Below, piece by piece: positions 1 through 6,105 of a stretch of 27,037 bases of DNA. The translations under genes and the position numbers were made by a program. The stretch covers positions 1-27,037 of IMG/VR virus record IMGVR_UViG_3300042289_000054. The stretch is one strand, 5' to 3'. The number at the start of each line of letters is the position of its first letter. Positions within the stretch are counted from its first letter, which is position 1. The notes under the pieces were generated by a model. It saw only the letters and a program-made list of their open reading frames with translations, was not told the DNA's origin and did no database searches. Origin of the DNA: a virus.

Positions 1-411
1 GGCAGGAAGGTTCGGTAAAAAAAACGGGTTTGCGTTTTTGTCTTGCATAGTTATGCAATCGTTTGCATATATGCGTTTTGGGTTTGCGTTTACTGTTGGT
101 GCTGGTTCGTAAATGCTTTTGCGCTTTAAGTTTCCGTATCGTGCGCCGCGTGAACTGTTACAAGGTTTGCAGGCAGCCACTAAATTATCAAGACCGTTTA
201 CGCCTGGCGTCCCGTGTGGCCAGCGGTCTACTTCTATTAAGTGGTCTGCTGTTGTTGCTTGTCTACTGTTGCACCAATGGCATAGGGGTTTGTCCTTAAG
301 TAAGCGTTGCCGGTTTGTTTTAAATTCTGTTTTGCTTCTGGCTTCTGCGTTTAAGCTGCGTTTGTTTTGCTGGGCTGGGTTATGTGTTCTACGTTTCTTG
401 CCTTGTGTCAT
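1..411 (-). CDS. HNH-terminase large subunit fusion, N-terminal part (cut by window edge)
   Basis: The ATG at 411-409 opens a frame that runs off the left window edge after 137 codons. It encodes the same N terminus as the complete gene at 13608-15542: a basic start (MTQGKKRR), CHWC at residues 44-47, DH at 56-57, a DNL motif near 75 and CKPCNSSRG at 81-89, which together form an HNH endonuclease fold with a Cys4 zinc site. Differences from the complete gene are few (for example Q instead of L at residue 51, V instead of I at 107, D instead of N at 118). The fragment ends in the linker before the ATPase domain. The rest of this copy lies outside the window, so only the HNH part is visible here. 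Confidence 0.9.
   Translation of the reverse strand, partial: MTQGKKRRTHNPAQQNKRSLNAEARSKTEFKTNRQRLLKDKPLCHWCNSRQATTADHLIEVDRWPHGTPGVNGLDNLVAACKPCNSSRGARYGNLKRKSIYEPAPTVNANPKRIYANDCITMQDKNANPFFLPNLPA
25..91. other. Palindrome pair flanked by direct repeats inside the terminase linker (copy A)
   Basis: Two dyad-symmetric sites lie 6 bp apart: TTGCATAGTTATGCAA at 43-58 (7-bp arms, 2-bp spacer) and the perfect 10-bp palindrome GCATATATGC at 65-74. A 12-bp direct repeat GGGTTTGCGTTT flanks the pair at 25-36 and 80-91. All four elements recur unchanged in copy B. The element lies within the codons joining the HNH and ATPase domains. A cos, terminase-binding or operator function is possible but unproven. 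Confidence 0.5.
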
Positions 412-442
412 ATTCTCACGCGCCTACGGCTTGTGCTAGCGC

Positions 443-454
443 GCGCTTTCGCGC
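443..454 (-). other. Short GC hairpin with GAAA (GNRA) loop
   Basis: The minus strand reads GCGC-GAAA-GCGC, a 4-bp all-GC stem closed by a GNRA tetraloop, about 35 nt upstream of the terminase ATG. It is identical in copy B at 15574-15585. The structure is predicted from sequence only. Confidence 0.45.
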
Positions 455-490
455 TTGCTTTCGGTTTGTTATCGCTGGTCATTATGTCGG

Positions 491-534
491 GTTTATGTTT
501 GTGGTTTGTTTTGTTTATGTTATTGGTTTGTTTG
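491..534. repeat. Two tandem 22-bp direct repeats
   Basis: Units 491-512 and 513-534 match at 19 of 22 positions; each contains GTTTATGTT followed by TGGTTTGTTT. The 22-bp period is about two helical turns, which would put both units on one face of the DNA. The same repeats lie at 15622-15643 and 15644-15665 in copy B. Direct repeats of this kind commonly bind an initiator, regulator or terminase; which of these applies here is unknown. Confidence 0.6.
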
Positions 535-639
535 TCTGTGATTAAACCTAGTGCGCTAGCCCCCCGCTGCTTAGCCTCACGCAGCACCCTATTTCTTTAA
601 CCGTTAGCCAGGCCCTATATCACTACAGCGCCTTCTACC

Positions 640-651
640 CGCGTTACCGCG
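640..651 (-). other. Short GC hairpin with GTAA (GNRA) loop
   Basis: The minus strand reads CGCG-GTAA-CGCG, next to a second small dyad GCGTAATACGC. It is unchanged in copy B at 15771-15782. No T-run follows, so it is not a typical intrinsic terminator. Confidence 0.4.
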
Positions 652-700
652 TATTACGCCAACCGCGCCGCTACGCGCTTAGGCCTATTGTGAAACTTAT

Positions 701-1309
701 TTAATTGTCTTTAATTTCGGATAACTTTAGCGCGTCTATAACCTTCGATATATCGCTTTTAGTCAAATCGCCAGTTGTATTTATTTCGCGTTTTAAAACG
801 TTGCTGCAATACTCTTTAAGTTTGTCGCCTGTAATGCCTTGACCATTAGCTAAAGCCCGCATAAGCCCTAATTGCTTAGTGCTGGGCGCTGGCTGGTGCT
901 GAACTTCTGGAAACGGTACTTCTATATCGTGTAACGGTTTAACTGGCGCTAAATGTGTTTGCTGACGGCTTTGGGCTGCTTCGACTTCATCACGACTAGC
1001 AATAGCTTTATTAGCCGCAAAACCCGCATAAGCCAAAGCACGGCCCAGCGCCGACGAAAACCCAACTTCGTTTTCACTGAATTTTGTATAGGGGGTTCGG
1101 CCTGGGTACAGTTCGCAAGCTGAAGCTACAACTGGTATCGGGTCGTTAGCGTCCCGCCAAACTGTAACCGTACAGCGAATAAAACAGCTTTTATCTGGCA
1201 TTTCGATAACTTCACGCGCTGTTTCTTGTATGCGTAAATCTGGGTATTTTTCAAACGCTAAACGTAAACGGGTAGCAACGTCGACGTAATTATCTAAACT
1301 AAAGCCCAT
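701..1309 (-). CDS. Putative ssDNA-annealing/recombination protein
   Basis: A 202-aa protein. The central stretch with YPGRTPYTKFSENEV followed by SALGRALAYAGFAANK resembles the 'TSAIGRALA-AG' signature of many phage annealing-type (ERF/Rad52-like) proteins. After a proline-rich linker (about 120-142), the C-terminal part (TKQLGLMRALANGQG to ISKVIDALK) resembles a small domain often attached to phage DNA-metabolism proteins. Its ATG shares one base with the stop of the PD-(D/E)XK-like gene (TAATG), so the two are probably translationally coupled and may act as an exonuclease-annealase pair. The last codons (IKDN) are odd: they are read out of frame from the remnant of a 53-aa gene that is intact in copy B. 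Family assignment is from remembered motifs and is uncertain. Confidence 0.5.
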   Translation of the reverse strand: MGFSLDNYVDVATRLRLAFEKYPDLRIQETAREVIEMPDKSCFIRCTVTVWRDANDPIPVVASACELYPGRTPYTKFSENEVGFSSALGRALAYAGFAANKAIASRDEVEAAQSRQQTHLAPVKPLHDIEVPFPEVQHQPAPSTKQLGLMRALANGQGITGDKLKEYCSNVLKREINTTGDLTKSDISKVIDALKLSEIKDN

Positions 1310-1860
1310 TACGCCGCCTTTGCTGTTTGGTGCTTAATAAGTTCGTCAGTAGCTGGCAACATATCTATAGGCCATAACTGGTTTTGTGGCATAGCAAAAC
1401 ACGGATAACGCCAAGACGTTTGGTAATTGTCTTTTCTTTCGTTACAGCGTTTAAGTGTCGAAAAACCGCGTAGCGTCGCTTCTTGTGTCAGTTGGTCAAT
1501 AGTTACCAAAATGTATCGGCCTGGTTTGTCGCCATAATGTTTATCGTCTAGCGCGTGAGTAAGTAAACAGCCGTTTTCGTGGTATGTGGCCCGCACTTCG
1601 TAACCTAAAACGTCGTTAGACCTAAAACTATACGGTCGATAAACATTTACGTAATCAAAATAGTTAGCTACAGCCTGTTCACCTAAAAGCCCGCAAAATT
1701 TTATGGCTTCAGACAATAACGGGTTTGCGTCGTAAGTAGTTTTGGCTTTACGGTTCTCAACTTCTAACTGTATAAGGCCAGAAATTATTAAACAGTTTTT
1801 ATAATTGTCTTGCGTTAATTGAATAACTGGCTGGCCTAAATCGTTTAGTTTAGTTATCAC
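1309..1860 (-). CDS. PD-(D/E)XK nuclease-like protein
   Basis: A 183-aa protein. The core GLLGEQAVANYF (about 57-68), then ND (82-83), YEVR (87-90) and, after a DD pair, a hydrophobic YILVTID strand, follows the layout of small phage proteins of PD-(D/E)XK-like fold. Candidate catalytic residues are E61, D83, E88 and R90 in the Lys position. The start overlaps the preceding coiled-coil gene by 11 bp, and the stop overlaps the annealing-type gene by 1 bp. A role as exonuclease in recombination or concatemer formation is an inference; an inactive structural relative cannot be excluded. Only four residues differ from copy B (including N19D and A180E). Confidence 0.45.
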   Translation of the reverse strand: MITKLNDLGQPVIQLTQDNYKNCLIISGLIQLEVENRKAKTTYDANPLLSEAIKFCGLLGEQAVANYFDYVNVYRPYSFRSNDVLGYEVRATYHENGCLLTHALDDKHYGDKPGRYILVTIDQLTQEATLRGFSTLKRCNERKDNYQTSWRYPCFAMPQNQLWPIDMLPATDELIKHQTAKAA

Positions 1861-2239
1861 GAAATACCAAATTTTCTAAACGCTGTACTTCTGTTGCCTG
1901 GTGATTTAAACGGTCTTGTAATTCCCGTTCGCGTAATTCGCCCTCTTTTACTTTGGCGCGTAAATCTTTTATTACCGCTAACAAATATTGCAATTCGATT
2001 ATGACGCTTTTTAAATCTTGTACTAAGTCGCCGTCGTCAAAAACGTATTCGCTGCACCAGTTTTGCAAATTACGAATATTTTTATTTGTAACAAAATCGG
2101 TAGTTTTTGGCATAAACATTTCGCTAGGCCGCGCAGGGTCGACTAACGGGACTTTGTTATCTGTTATCTGGTTTATGACGTGCGCTAAAGCTTTTAGCTG
2201 TTCACGGTCTGCGTCAAATGGTTCGTTTGGGTTTGGCAT
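1850..2239 (-). CDS. Hypothetical protein with C-terminal coiled coil
   Basis: A 129-aa protein not recognised as a known family. The N-terminal half is polar with a proline-containing middle (VPLVDPARPSEMFMP). Residues about 75-125 are charged heptad-like helix (LKSVIIELQYLLAVIKDLRAK, then repeated R/E/L), a likely coiled coil. The ATG is preceded by an A/G-rich site (GAGAAAGG and ACGAGAAA). Only two substitutions separate it from copy B. It sits at the switch from the lysis genes to the DNA-metabolism genes; its role is unknown. Confidence 0.75.
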   Translation of the reverse strand: MPNPNEPFDADREQLKALAHVINQITDNKVPLVDPARPSEMFMPKTTDFVTNKNIRNLQNWCSEYVFDDGDLVQDLKSVIIELQYLLAVIKDLRAKVKEGELRERELQDRLNHQATEVQRLENLVFRDN

Positions 2240-2336
2240 TTTCTCGTAGCCTTTCTCGTTTGGTTATAAAGTACCATAGCGCAACCGTGTACGCAGTTAG
2301 AAGCAACGCGATAATAAAATGTTTTATAAAGACCAC
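2214..2336 (-). CDS. Small single-TM protein (40 aa, GTG start)
   Basis: This short frame bridges the gap between the lysozyme-like gene and the coiled-coil gene and overlaps both. It starts at GTG 2336, 13 bp inside the lysozyme-like gene, with GAAGG about 9 nt upstream. It encodes a hydrophobic segment (residues 3-24, HFIIALLLTAYTVALWYF) followed by a basic tail (TKRERLRENAKPKR). Copy B keeps the frame; of three changes two are silent in this frame and one gives L to S. One of the silent changes alters an amino acid in the overlapping coiled-coil gene. The position suggests an accessory lysis protein (second holin or antiholin-like), but this is unproven. Confidence 0.5.
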   Translation of the reverse strand: MVFIKHFIIALLLTAYTVALWYFITKRERLRENAKPKRTI

Positions 2337-2821
2337 GCCCGCCAGCCTTCGCTATAACGGTAAATGGCTAACGCTGCACGTAGGTTAGTTTCTAAGTCGA
2401 ATAGTTCGGCGCAGTCGTTTAAAATGCCGTGTGCTTGTAAATAGCCGCGTGGCCAATATTGGCTGGGTTTGCACCAAAAATAGTTTATTTGCATTACGCC
2501 CGCGCTACCCCCGTTAGGGTCTTTAGGGTTATATGCGTCTGTTTGGCAGCGGCTTTCACGGTAGGCGACAGCAACAACGGTTGAAAGTTCGTTAACAGGC
2601 CAGCCAATATGTTTAGCCATATTGAAAACCTGCCCGCAAAGGGTCTGCGCTGGGGCTGTAGTTGACGTAGAAGGCACGGTAACGGGCTGGCCGTATCCTT
2701 CGTAAACCGTGTCGTAGCGTGGCTGTAAATCGTCTGGCGTAGGTGCTGGGGGTTTGGTCAGCATAAACGCAGAAACAAACGCGATAAGCGCCGATATAGC
2801 GCCTTTAGTTAATAGGGTCAT
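2324..2821 (-). CDS. Membrane-anchored lysozyme-like/transglycosylase
   Basis: A 165-aa protein with a hydrophobic N-terminal segment (about 8-22) that could be a signal or signal-anchor, then a Pro/Thr-rich stalk (23-60) and a lysozyme-like domain. The putative catalytic Glu is E89 in YRESRC, followed by NGGSAGVMQIN (93-103 region) and a closing EGWRAWSL, as in small SLT/lysozyme-fold muralytic enzymes. Cysteines 62, 92, 107 and 127 could form two disulfides, which fits action outside the membrane. It may be a second endolysin or a wall-degrading accessory enzyme; placement right after the M15 peptidase supports lysis. Copy B differs at about nine residues. Confidence 0.75.
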   Translation of the reverse strand: MTLLTKGAISALIAFVSAFMLTKPPAPTPDDLQPRYDTVYEGYGQPVTVPSTSTTAPAQTLCGQVFNMAKHIGWPVNELSTVVAVAYRESRCQTDAYNPKDPNGGSAGVMQINYFWCKPSQYWPRGYLQAHGILNDCAELFDLETNLRAALAIYRYSEGWRAWSL

Positions 2822-2868
2822 TAGTTGCCTACTTTCTCGTTAGGGTTAAAACCAGCCTAACAAAACCC

Positions 2869-3342
2869 CTATACAGTTTTGGGCATATCCTTAAAAACGT
2901 CGTTAAACGCTTGTTTTACAAGGTTTTCATTAACAGACATAGCAGGCGAAATTTCTATGTGAAACCAATCGCCGCCCGACCATTTACCCTTTAGCCACGT
3001 ACCCCTATCGCATTTCCAGCTACGGTTTTCGGCATAGTCGATAACTAACTCTATTTGCAGCGTGTCGGCGTTTTCTAAAAGTTTGTAAATAAACGGTAAA
3101 GCTATTTTGCGTTTTTCAGCTATGCCTTTGTCGGTCATTTTTCTATAACTTAAATCAACTGCTAAACCGCGCGCGTGGTTAGATAGCTGGCCTGGTTTAG
3201 TTCGAATATCGCGCACTACCCAGCTACCGTTATTCCAAAGCGAATTGCCAGACCGTTTAACTACCTGGCGTATAAATTCGTCCATACCCTGCAACGGGCC
3301 TTTAGCTACTGGCGCTTTAAAAGCTGTATAGGGCCTAGTCAT
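2869..3342 (-). CDS. Endolysin, M15-family D-Ala-D-Ala or L-Ala-D-Glu type peptidase
   Basis: A 157-aa single-domain protein. SNHARGLAVD (54-63) gives Zn ligands H56 and D63, and DWFHIEI (125-131) gives the third ligand H128 in the HxE motif of peptidase M15 (VanY-like) enzymes, which cut peptide stems of peptidoglycan. There is no signal peptide, so export would depend on the holin-like protein whose gene overlaps by 8 bp. No cell-wall-binding domain is visible. The 47-bp gap downstream contains an A/G-rich ribosome site for the lysozyme-like gene. The exact bond cleaved cannot be told from sequence. Confidence 0.85.
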   Translation of the reverse strand: MTRPYTAFKAPVAKGPLQGMDEFIRQVVKRSGNSLWNNGSWVVRDIRTKPGQLSNHARGLAVDLSYRKMTDKGIAEKRKIALPFIYKLLENADTLQIELVIDYAENRSWKCDRGTWLKGKWSGGDWFHIEISPAMSVNENLVKQAFNDVFKDMPKTV

Positions 3343-3607
3343 TTTCGTCTAAATATTCGTTACGTTTACTTTTAATACCGTTTGAAGCAACCAGGCCCGA
3401 TAATGTGCCAGTTAAAAAAACTACAATAGTCGACATTAAATCTATAAACGCTGCGTCGTTTGGGCTTTGTTCTATTGGTTGGCTTACAAAAAGTAGGCCG
3501 TAGACCATACCTACGACAATGACGCTAAAAACTAAACCTAACAATATGCCTACGGTAACAATTAGGCGCGCGTGTAATTCGTCCGGGCTGTATCGGTAGC
3601 GTTTCAC
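3335..3607 (-). CDS. Holin-like two-TM protein (GTG start)
   Basis: A 90-aa protein with a short basic N terminus, TM1 about residues 15-41, a polar loop (QPIEQSPNDAAF), TM2 about 55-76 and a charged tail ending EYLDEND. This size and topology, directly upstream of an endolysin, fits a class II holin. I chose GTG at 3607 because it overlaps the lipoprotein stop as GTGA. The longer TTG start at 3640 would add 11 residues that carry two substitutions between copies, whereas the 90 residues after GTG are identical in both. Function is assigned from topology and context only. Confidence 0.7.
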   Translation of the reverse strand: MKRYRYSPDELHARLIVTVGILLGLVFSVIVVGMVYGLLFVSQPIEQSPNDAAFIDLMSTIVVFLTGTLSGLVASNGIKSKRNEYLDEND

Positions 3608-3759
3608 GGCGTTATCCCGCAACGGTCTGGTACGTTGCAATTATCTAAAACCATATTTTTGACTTTTGACTTAACCGTTAGTGTATTGTCGCGTGTGGTT
3701 TCGCAAGCGCTCAGCACAATTAACAATGCCAAACTAGCCAAATAGCGCGGCGGCTTCAT
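3604..3759 (-). CDS. Small lipoprotein (51 aa)
   Basis: The sequence starts MKPPRY, followed by a hydrophobic core and the lipobox LSAC (16-19), so C19 would be lipidated. The mature part would be 33 aa, polar, with C41 and C47. The gene overlaps the end of the 66-aa gene by 26 bp and the holin-like gene by 4 bp (GTGA). Copy B (18884-19039) has four substitutions, all silent in this frame, while some change residues in an extended holin frame; this strongly supports coding. Phage lipoproteins of this size can act in superinfection exclusion or lysis; neither can be shown here. Confidence 0.75.
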   Translation of the reverse strand: MKPPRYLASLALLIVLSACETTRDNTLTVKSKVKNMVLDNCNVPDRCGITP

Positions 3760-3934
3760 CTGCGGTTAATCCAAGTTTGTCAATAGCGTTTTGGCGCGCC
3801 GCAAGTTTTGCAGCTTGTGCTTCGGCTTCAATTTTGTTATCCGCTTCTAATTTTTTTGTAAACGCTAAATACGCTGTTTCTTCTTCTTCGGTCATTTCGC
3901 GATTTATACCGTCAACATTTATTTTTAATGTCAT
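3734..3934 (-). CDS. Hypothetical 66-aa protein downstream of tail genes
   Basis: Short, Ala/Glu/Lys-rich and mostly helical. It begins MTLKINVDG with a T-E-E-E motif and ends KLGLTADEAAALFG. Comparable short proteins often follow tail-fibre genes in phages, but I cannot name a family. It starts 3 bp after the stop of the distal tail protein gene, so it is very likely co-translated. Copy B differs at about nine residues, clustered in the middle and absent from both ends. Confidence 0.75.
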   Translation of the reverse strand: MTLKINVDGINREMTEEEETAYLAFTKKLEADNKIEAEAQAAKLAARQNAIDKLGLTADEAAALFG

Positions 3935-3937
3935 AAC

Positions 3938-4801
3938 TTATACCGTCTTTGAATATCCGTAAACCGAATATGTACCCGTTATTGTGCCTGTGCTGGTTAA
4001 CAAACTAAAACCGTCGTAAGAAACGGTTTGGTCGTGATAAGCCCAAGAAATAAAAATAGTTGTCGTATTGCTCGACCTTTGGTTATTTGACATAATCGGC
4101 GTTTTGGCTGCACTAAATGGTTGAAACAAATATGCTTGAATTGCGCTTGGTGCTGACGCGTTGCCTGCACCTAACAAATAATTATCGCGTTGGGTTTGAG
4201 TAACGGTTGATGAACCGCCTGACGCTTCAATAGTTTGTCTTTTATATGAATTGGCTGTCGAATTGTCTACGCCGCCAACACGCAAACGCAACTGAACATC
4301 TAACTCGGTTGACGCGTCAAAAATAATGTTTAACAGATAATTTGTGTAAGTTGAACTAAAAACATTATTCACATTTATAGTTGAAGCGGTTGTAAACGCT
4401 GTTTCGGCTTTGACACATACAAGACCGCTGGCGCTTGCTGTAACTGCTGACGGATAATAAATAGATACGCCCGCACTAGTAAAATAAAGTAAACCACCAC
4501 CATTTTGCGGAATAGCCAACGGCCCAGCGCTAGAAACCGTAGCCGTACCAGCCGTAACCGTACTCACGCCAGCACCAATGTTTTGCAAATAAACCGTATC
4601 GCCTGCATTAAATAAACTTGTATTGACCGTGATAGTTGTAGCGCTTGCGCTATTCATAACAACGCGTGTGCCTTTATCGGCTGCAACAAGTGTGTAACTA
4701 GCAGTCTTTGTGCTAACTGTTTGGTTGTAATCGTTCGCCTGCAAACTGTCCATTTGCGCAGCCGTCAAAACTTGGCCTGCTGTAAAATCTTGTATCGCCA
4801 T
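3938..4801 (-). CDS. Distal tail/fibre-type protein, module variant A
   Basis: A 287-aa Ser/Thr/Ala-rich, beta-type protein. It begins with FTAGQVLTAAQ, a motif common at the start of phage tail-tip or fibre proteins. Residues 1-125 are specific to this copy (repetitive T/V/A-rich strands); from GLVCVKAET (residue 126) to the end, 162 residues are nearly identical to copy B. It follows the hub protein gene by 14 bp carrying an AAGG-type ribosome site. Role in host attachment or tail-tip decoration is inferred from position and composition. No chaperone or lytic domain is visible. Confidence 0.6.
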   Translation of the reverse strand: MAIQDFTAGQVLTAAQMDSLQANDYNQTVSTKTASYTLVAADKGTRVVMNSASATTITVNTSLFNAGDTVYLQNIGAGVSTVTAGTATVSSAGPLAIPQNGGGLLYFTSAGVSIYYPSAVTASASGLVCVKAETAFTTASTINVNNVFSSTYTNYLLNIIFDASTELDVQLRLRVGGVDNSTANSYKRQTIEASGGSSTVTQTQRDNYLLGAGNASAPSAIQAYLFQPFSAAKTPIMSNNQRSSNTTTIFISWAYHDQTVSYDGFSLLTSTGTITGTYSVYGYSKTV

Positions 4802-4815
4802 AAGTACCTTTCAGA

Positions 4816-6105
4816 CTATCCCAAAACGTTTAGCGCGTCTAGTATCCCGTAAATAGCGTCGTCTAAAATCAGTTCGTAAACAATAGTTGTAGGCGCAGTA
4901 AAATATAAAACCTTATGGCCTGAACTTAGGTCTAAAACGTGTTCAATACCTTCTACGCTTAATTCTTGCGCTAGCTGCGTTGTGCCTGCGCCACTAACGA
5001 AAGTTTTTTCTATTACTATTGTGTCGCCTATATCGACTGCAGCCAGCGTGTCTTTTTGGGCTGTAGTCAGCATATTAAACGCCGTACCAACAGACGTATA
5101 GCGGGCTTCTGGTTCGCCGTCTAACAAATAATCGGCTAAAGCGGCGGCGGCTGTTGTGTTGTGTAAAAGGCTGTTAGTAATGCTTGTAGTTTGTATAAAA
5201 TATTTTGCTTGGCTGGCCAAGTCCTCTGCTGTTTGCGGGTTGTTACTACCTAAAATTTGTACTACAGCACGGTTAATAACCTGGTCAGCTTCAAAAGTTA
5301 TGCCTAAAGCGTTGTATTTAATGTTTGTGCCGTCGTCGTTAAAGTTTGCTACTGCGCTGCTAAGCGTTGCACCTATGCGCGGCTGAAACGTTAAAACGCC
5401 GTCCCGCGACATAAATAAGCGGCCCTGTTCGGCGTCGTTAATTTGGCTGCAATACGACAAAGCGTTAGTACCCTGCGCTACGGTAAATGCGGACGCGCCG
5501 CCTAAAGTTTGTGTACCTGTCGAAATATTGCGGGCCGCTGCTGGAAAATTGACTTCTGGTAAATCTAAAACGGTTTCTAAACGCACGTTTGTTAATTCTT
5601 CGCTAACGTTGTATTCGTTTAAAAACGTTTGGCTTAATAAATAAAAATCGTCTGCACAAAAAACGCTTACGGTATCTATACCGCCTAAAGCAAAATTATA
5701 ATTGTAATTAACGACGTAACCTTTAAAAAGGCATTCGGCTATGTTGCTATCGTCGTAGCGCACTAACTCAACTTGGCGCATAGGCGCTAAACCTGGCTGG
5801 GCTAATGCCGTATCAAAATAAGGCGAATTTTGGTCGAACGGGTTGAATATGCCGCTGGTATCGCTAAGCGTAAAAGACATAGTGCCAGCGCCGAACTGGT
5901 CGCCAATATCCTCACGGCCACGCTTAACCCGCACATTTACGCAACCGTCTAAAACTGGTGCAAAGTTAGTAGTACCGTCTAAAACGTACTGCGTATTATC
6001 TAAAACGCCTGCTGTAGCGTCGTCGAGTGTGAAACCGTCTTGAATAAAGCCCGTGTCTATAAACAGTTCGTAATTACCCGAACCGACTACCGCTACGCCA
6101 GCCAT
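4816..6105 (-). CDS. Minor tail protein (baseplate hub-like)
   Basis: A 429-aa protein directly after the tape measure gene, with the stop of one gene and start of the other sharing a base. The first 130 residues (FIDTGFIQDGFTLDD, then VKRGRE, SFTLSDTSGIFNPF, PMRQVELVRYD and FKGYV) resemble the N-terminal hub domain of minor tail proteins in actinophage-type siphoviruses. The remainder is beta-rich. A near-repeat of the N-terminal pattern (LFIDTGFIQDG) appears at the C terminus (ELILDDAIYGILDAL). It probably forms the tail-tip hub. Copy B differs at roughly 30 scattered residues. Confidence 0.75.
   Translation of the reverse strand: MAGVAVVGSGNYELFIDTGFIQDGFTLDDATAGVLDNTQYVLDGTTNFAPVLDGCVNVRVKRGREDIGDQFGAGTMSFTLSDTSGIFNPFDQNSPYFDTALAQPGLAPMRQVELVRYDDSNIAECLFKGYVVNYNYNFALGGIDTVSVFCADDFYLLSQTFLNEYNVSEELTNVRLETVLDLPEVNFPAAARNISTGTQTLGGASAFTVAQGTNALSYCSQINDAEQGRLFMSRDGVLTFQPRIGATLSSAVANFNDDGTNIKYNALGITFEADQVINRAVVQILGSNNPQTAEDLASQAKYFIQTTSITNSLLHNTTAAAALADYLLDGEPEARYTSVGTAFNMLTTAQKDTLAAVDIGDTIVIEKTFVSGAGTTQLAQELSVEGIEHVLDLSSGHKVLYFTAPTTIVYELILDDAIYGILDALNVLG

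Larger units (their letters stand above)
412..700 (-). promoter_or_regulatory. Conserved non-coding leader upstream of the HNH-terminase gene (copy A)
   Basis: This is the only long gap of the unit, between the stop of the putative annealing protein and the terminase ATG. It matches copy B (15543-15828) almost base for base except around 556-595. On the minus strand it carries a CGCG-GTAA-CGCG hairpin, a roughly 60-nt A/C-rich tract with almost no G (484-545), two tandem 22-bp repeats and a GCGC-GAAA-GCGC hairpin. I see no convincing sigma-70 promoter, tRNA or terminator. An ATG at about 483 opens a 24-codon basic frame ending in an ATGA overlap with the terminase start, but it has no Shine-Dalgarno. 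A cos site, packaging start, origin or structured 5' UTR are the leading options. Confidence 0.5.

Noticed and set aside
113-439. Plus-strand frame of 108 codons opposite the HNH domain, repeated at 15244-15570
   Set aside because: It is the antisense shadow of the strongly conserved HNH codons; the predicted protein has no recognisable features.
412-483. 24-codon basic minus-strand frame ending in ATGA overlap with the terminase start
   Set aside because: It overlaps the GAAA hairpin, has no Shine-Dalgarno and nearly no base changes between copies to test coding; the possible upstream extension has no shared start codon. Kept only as a note in the leader entry.
367-600. Plus-strand hydrophobic 77-codon frame over the conserved leader, repeated at 15498-15731
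   Set aside because: The C-terminal part changes completely between copies, no ribosome site precedes it, and it would run against all other genes. Conservation is better explained by the non-coding element.
600-700. Possible tRNA or intrinsic terminator in the GC-rich dyads
   Set aside because: No T-loop sequence, no cloverleaf and no T-run after the hairpins on the transcribed strand.
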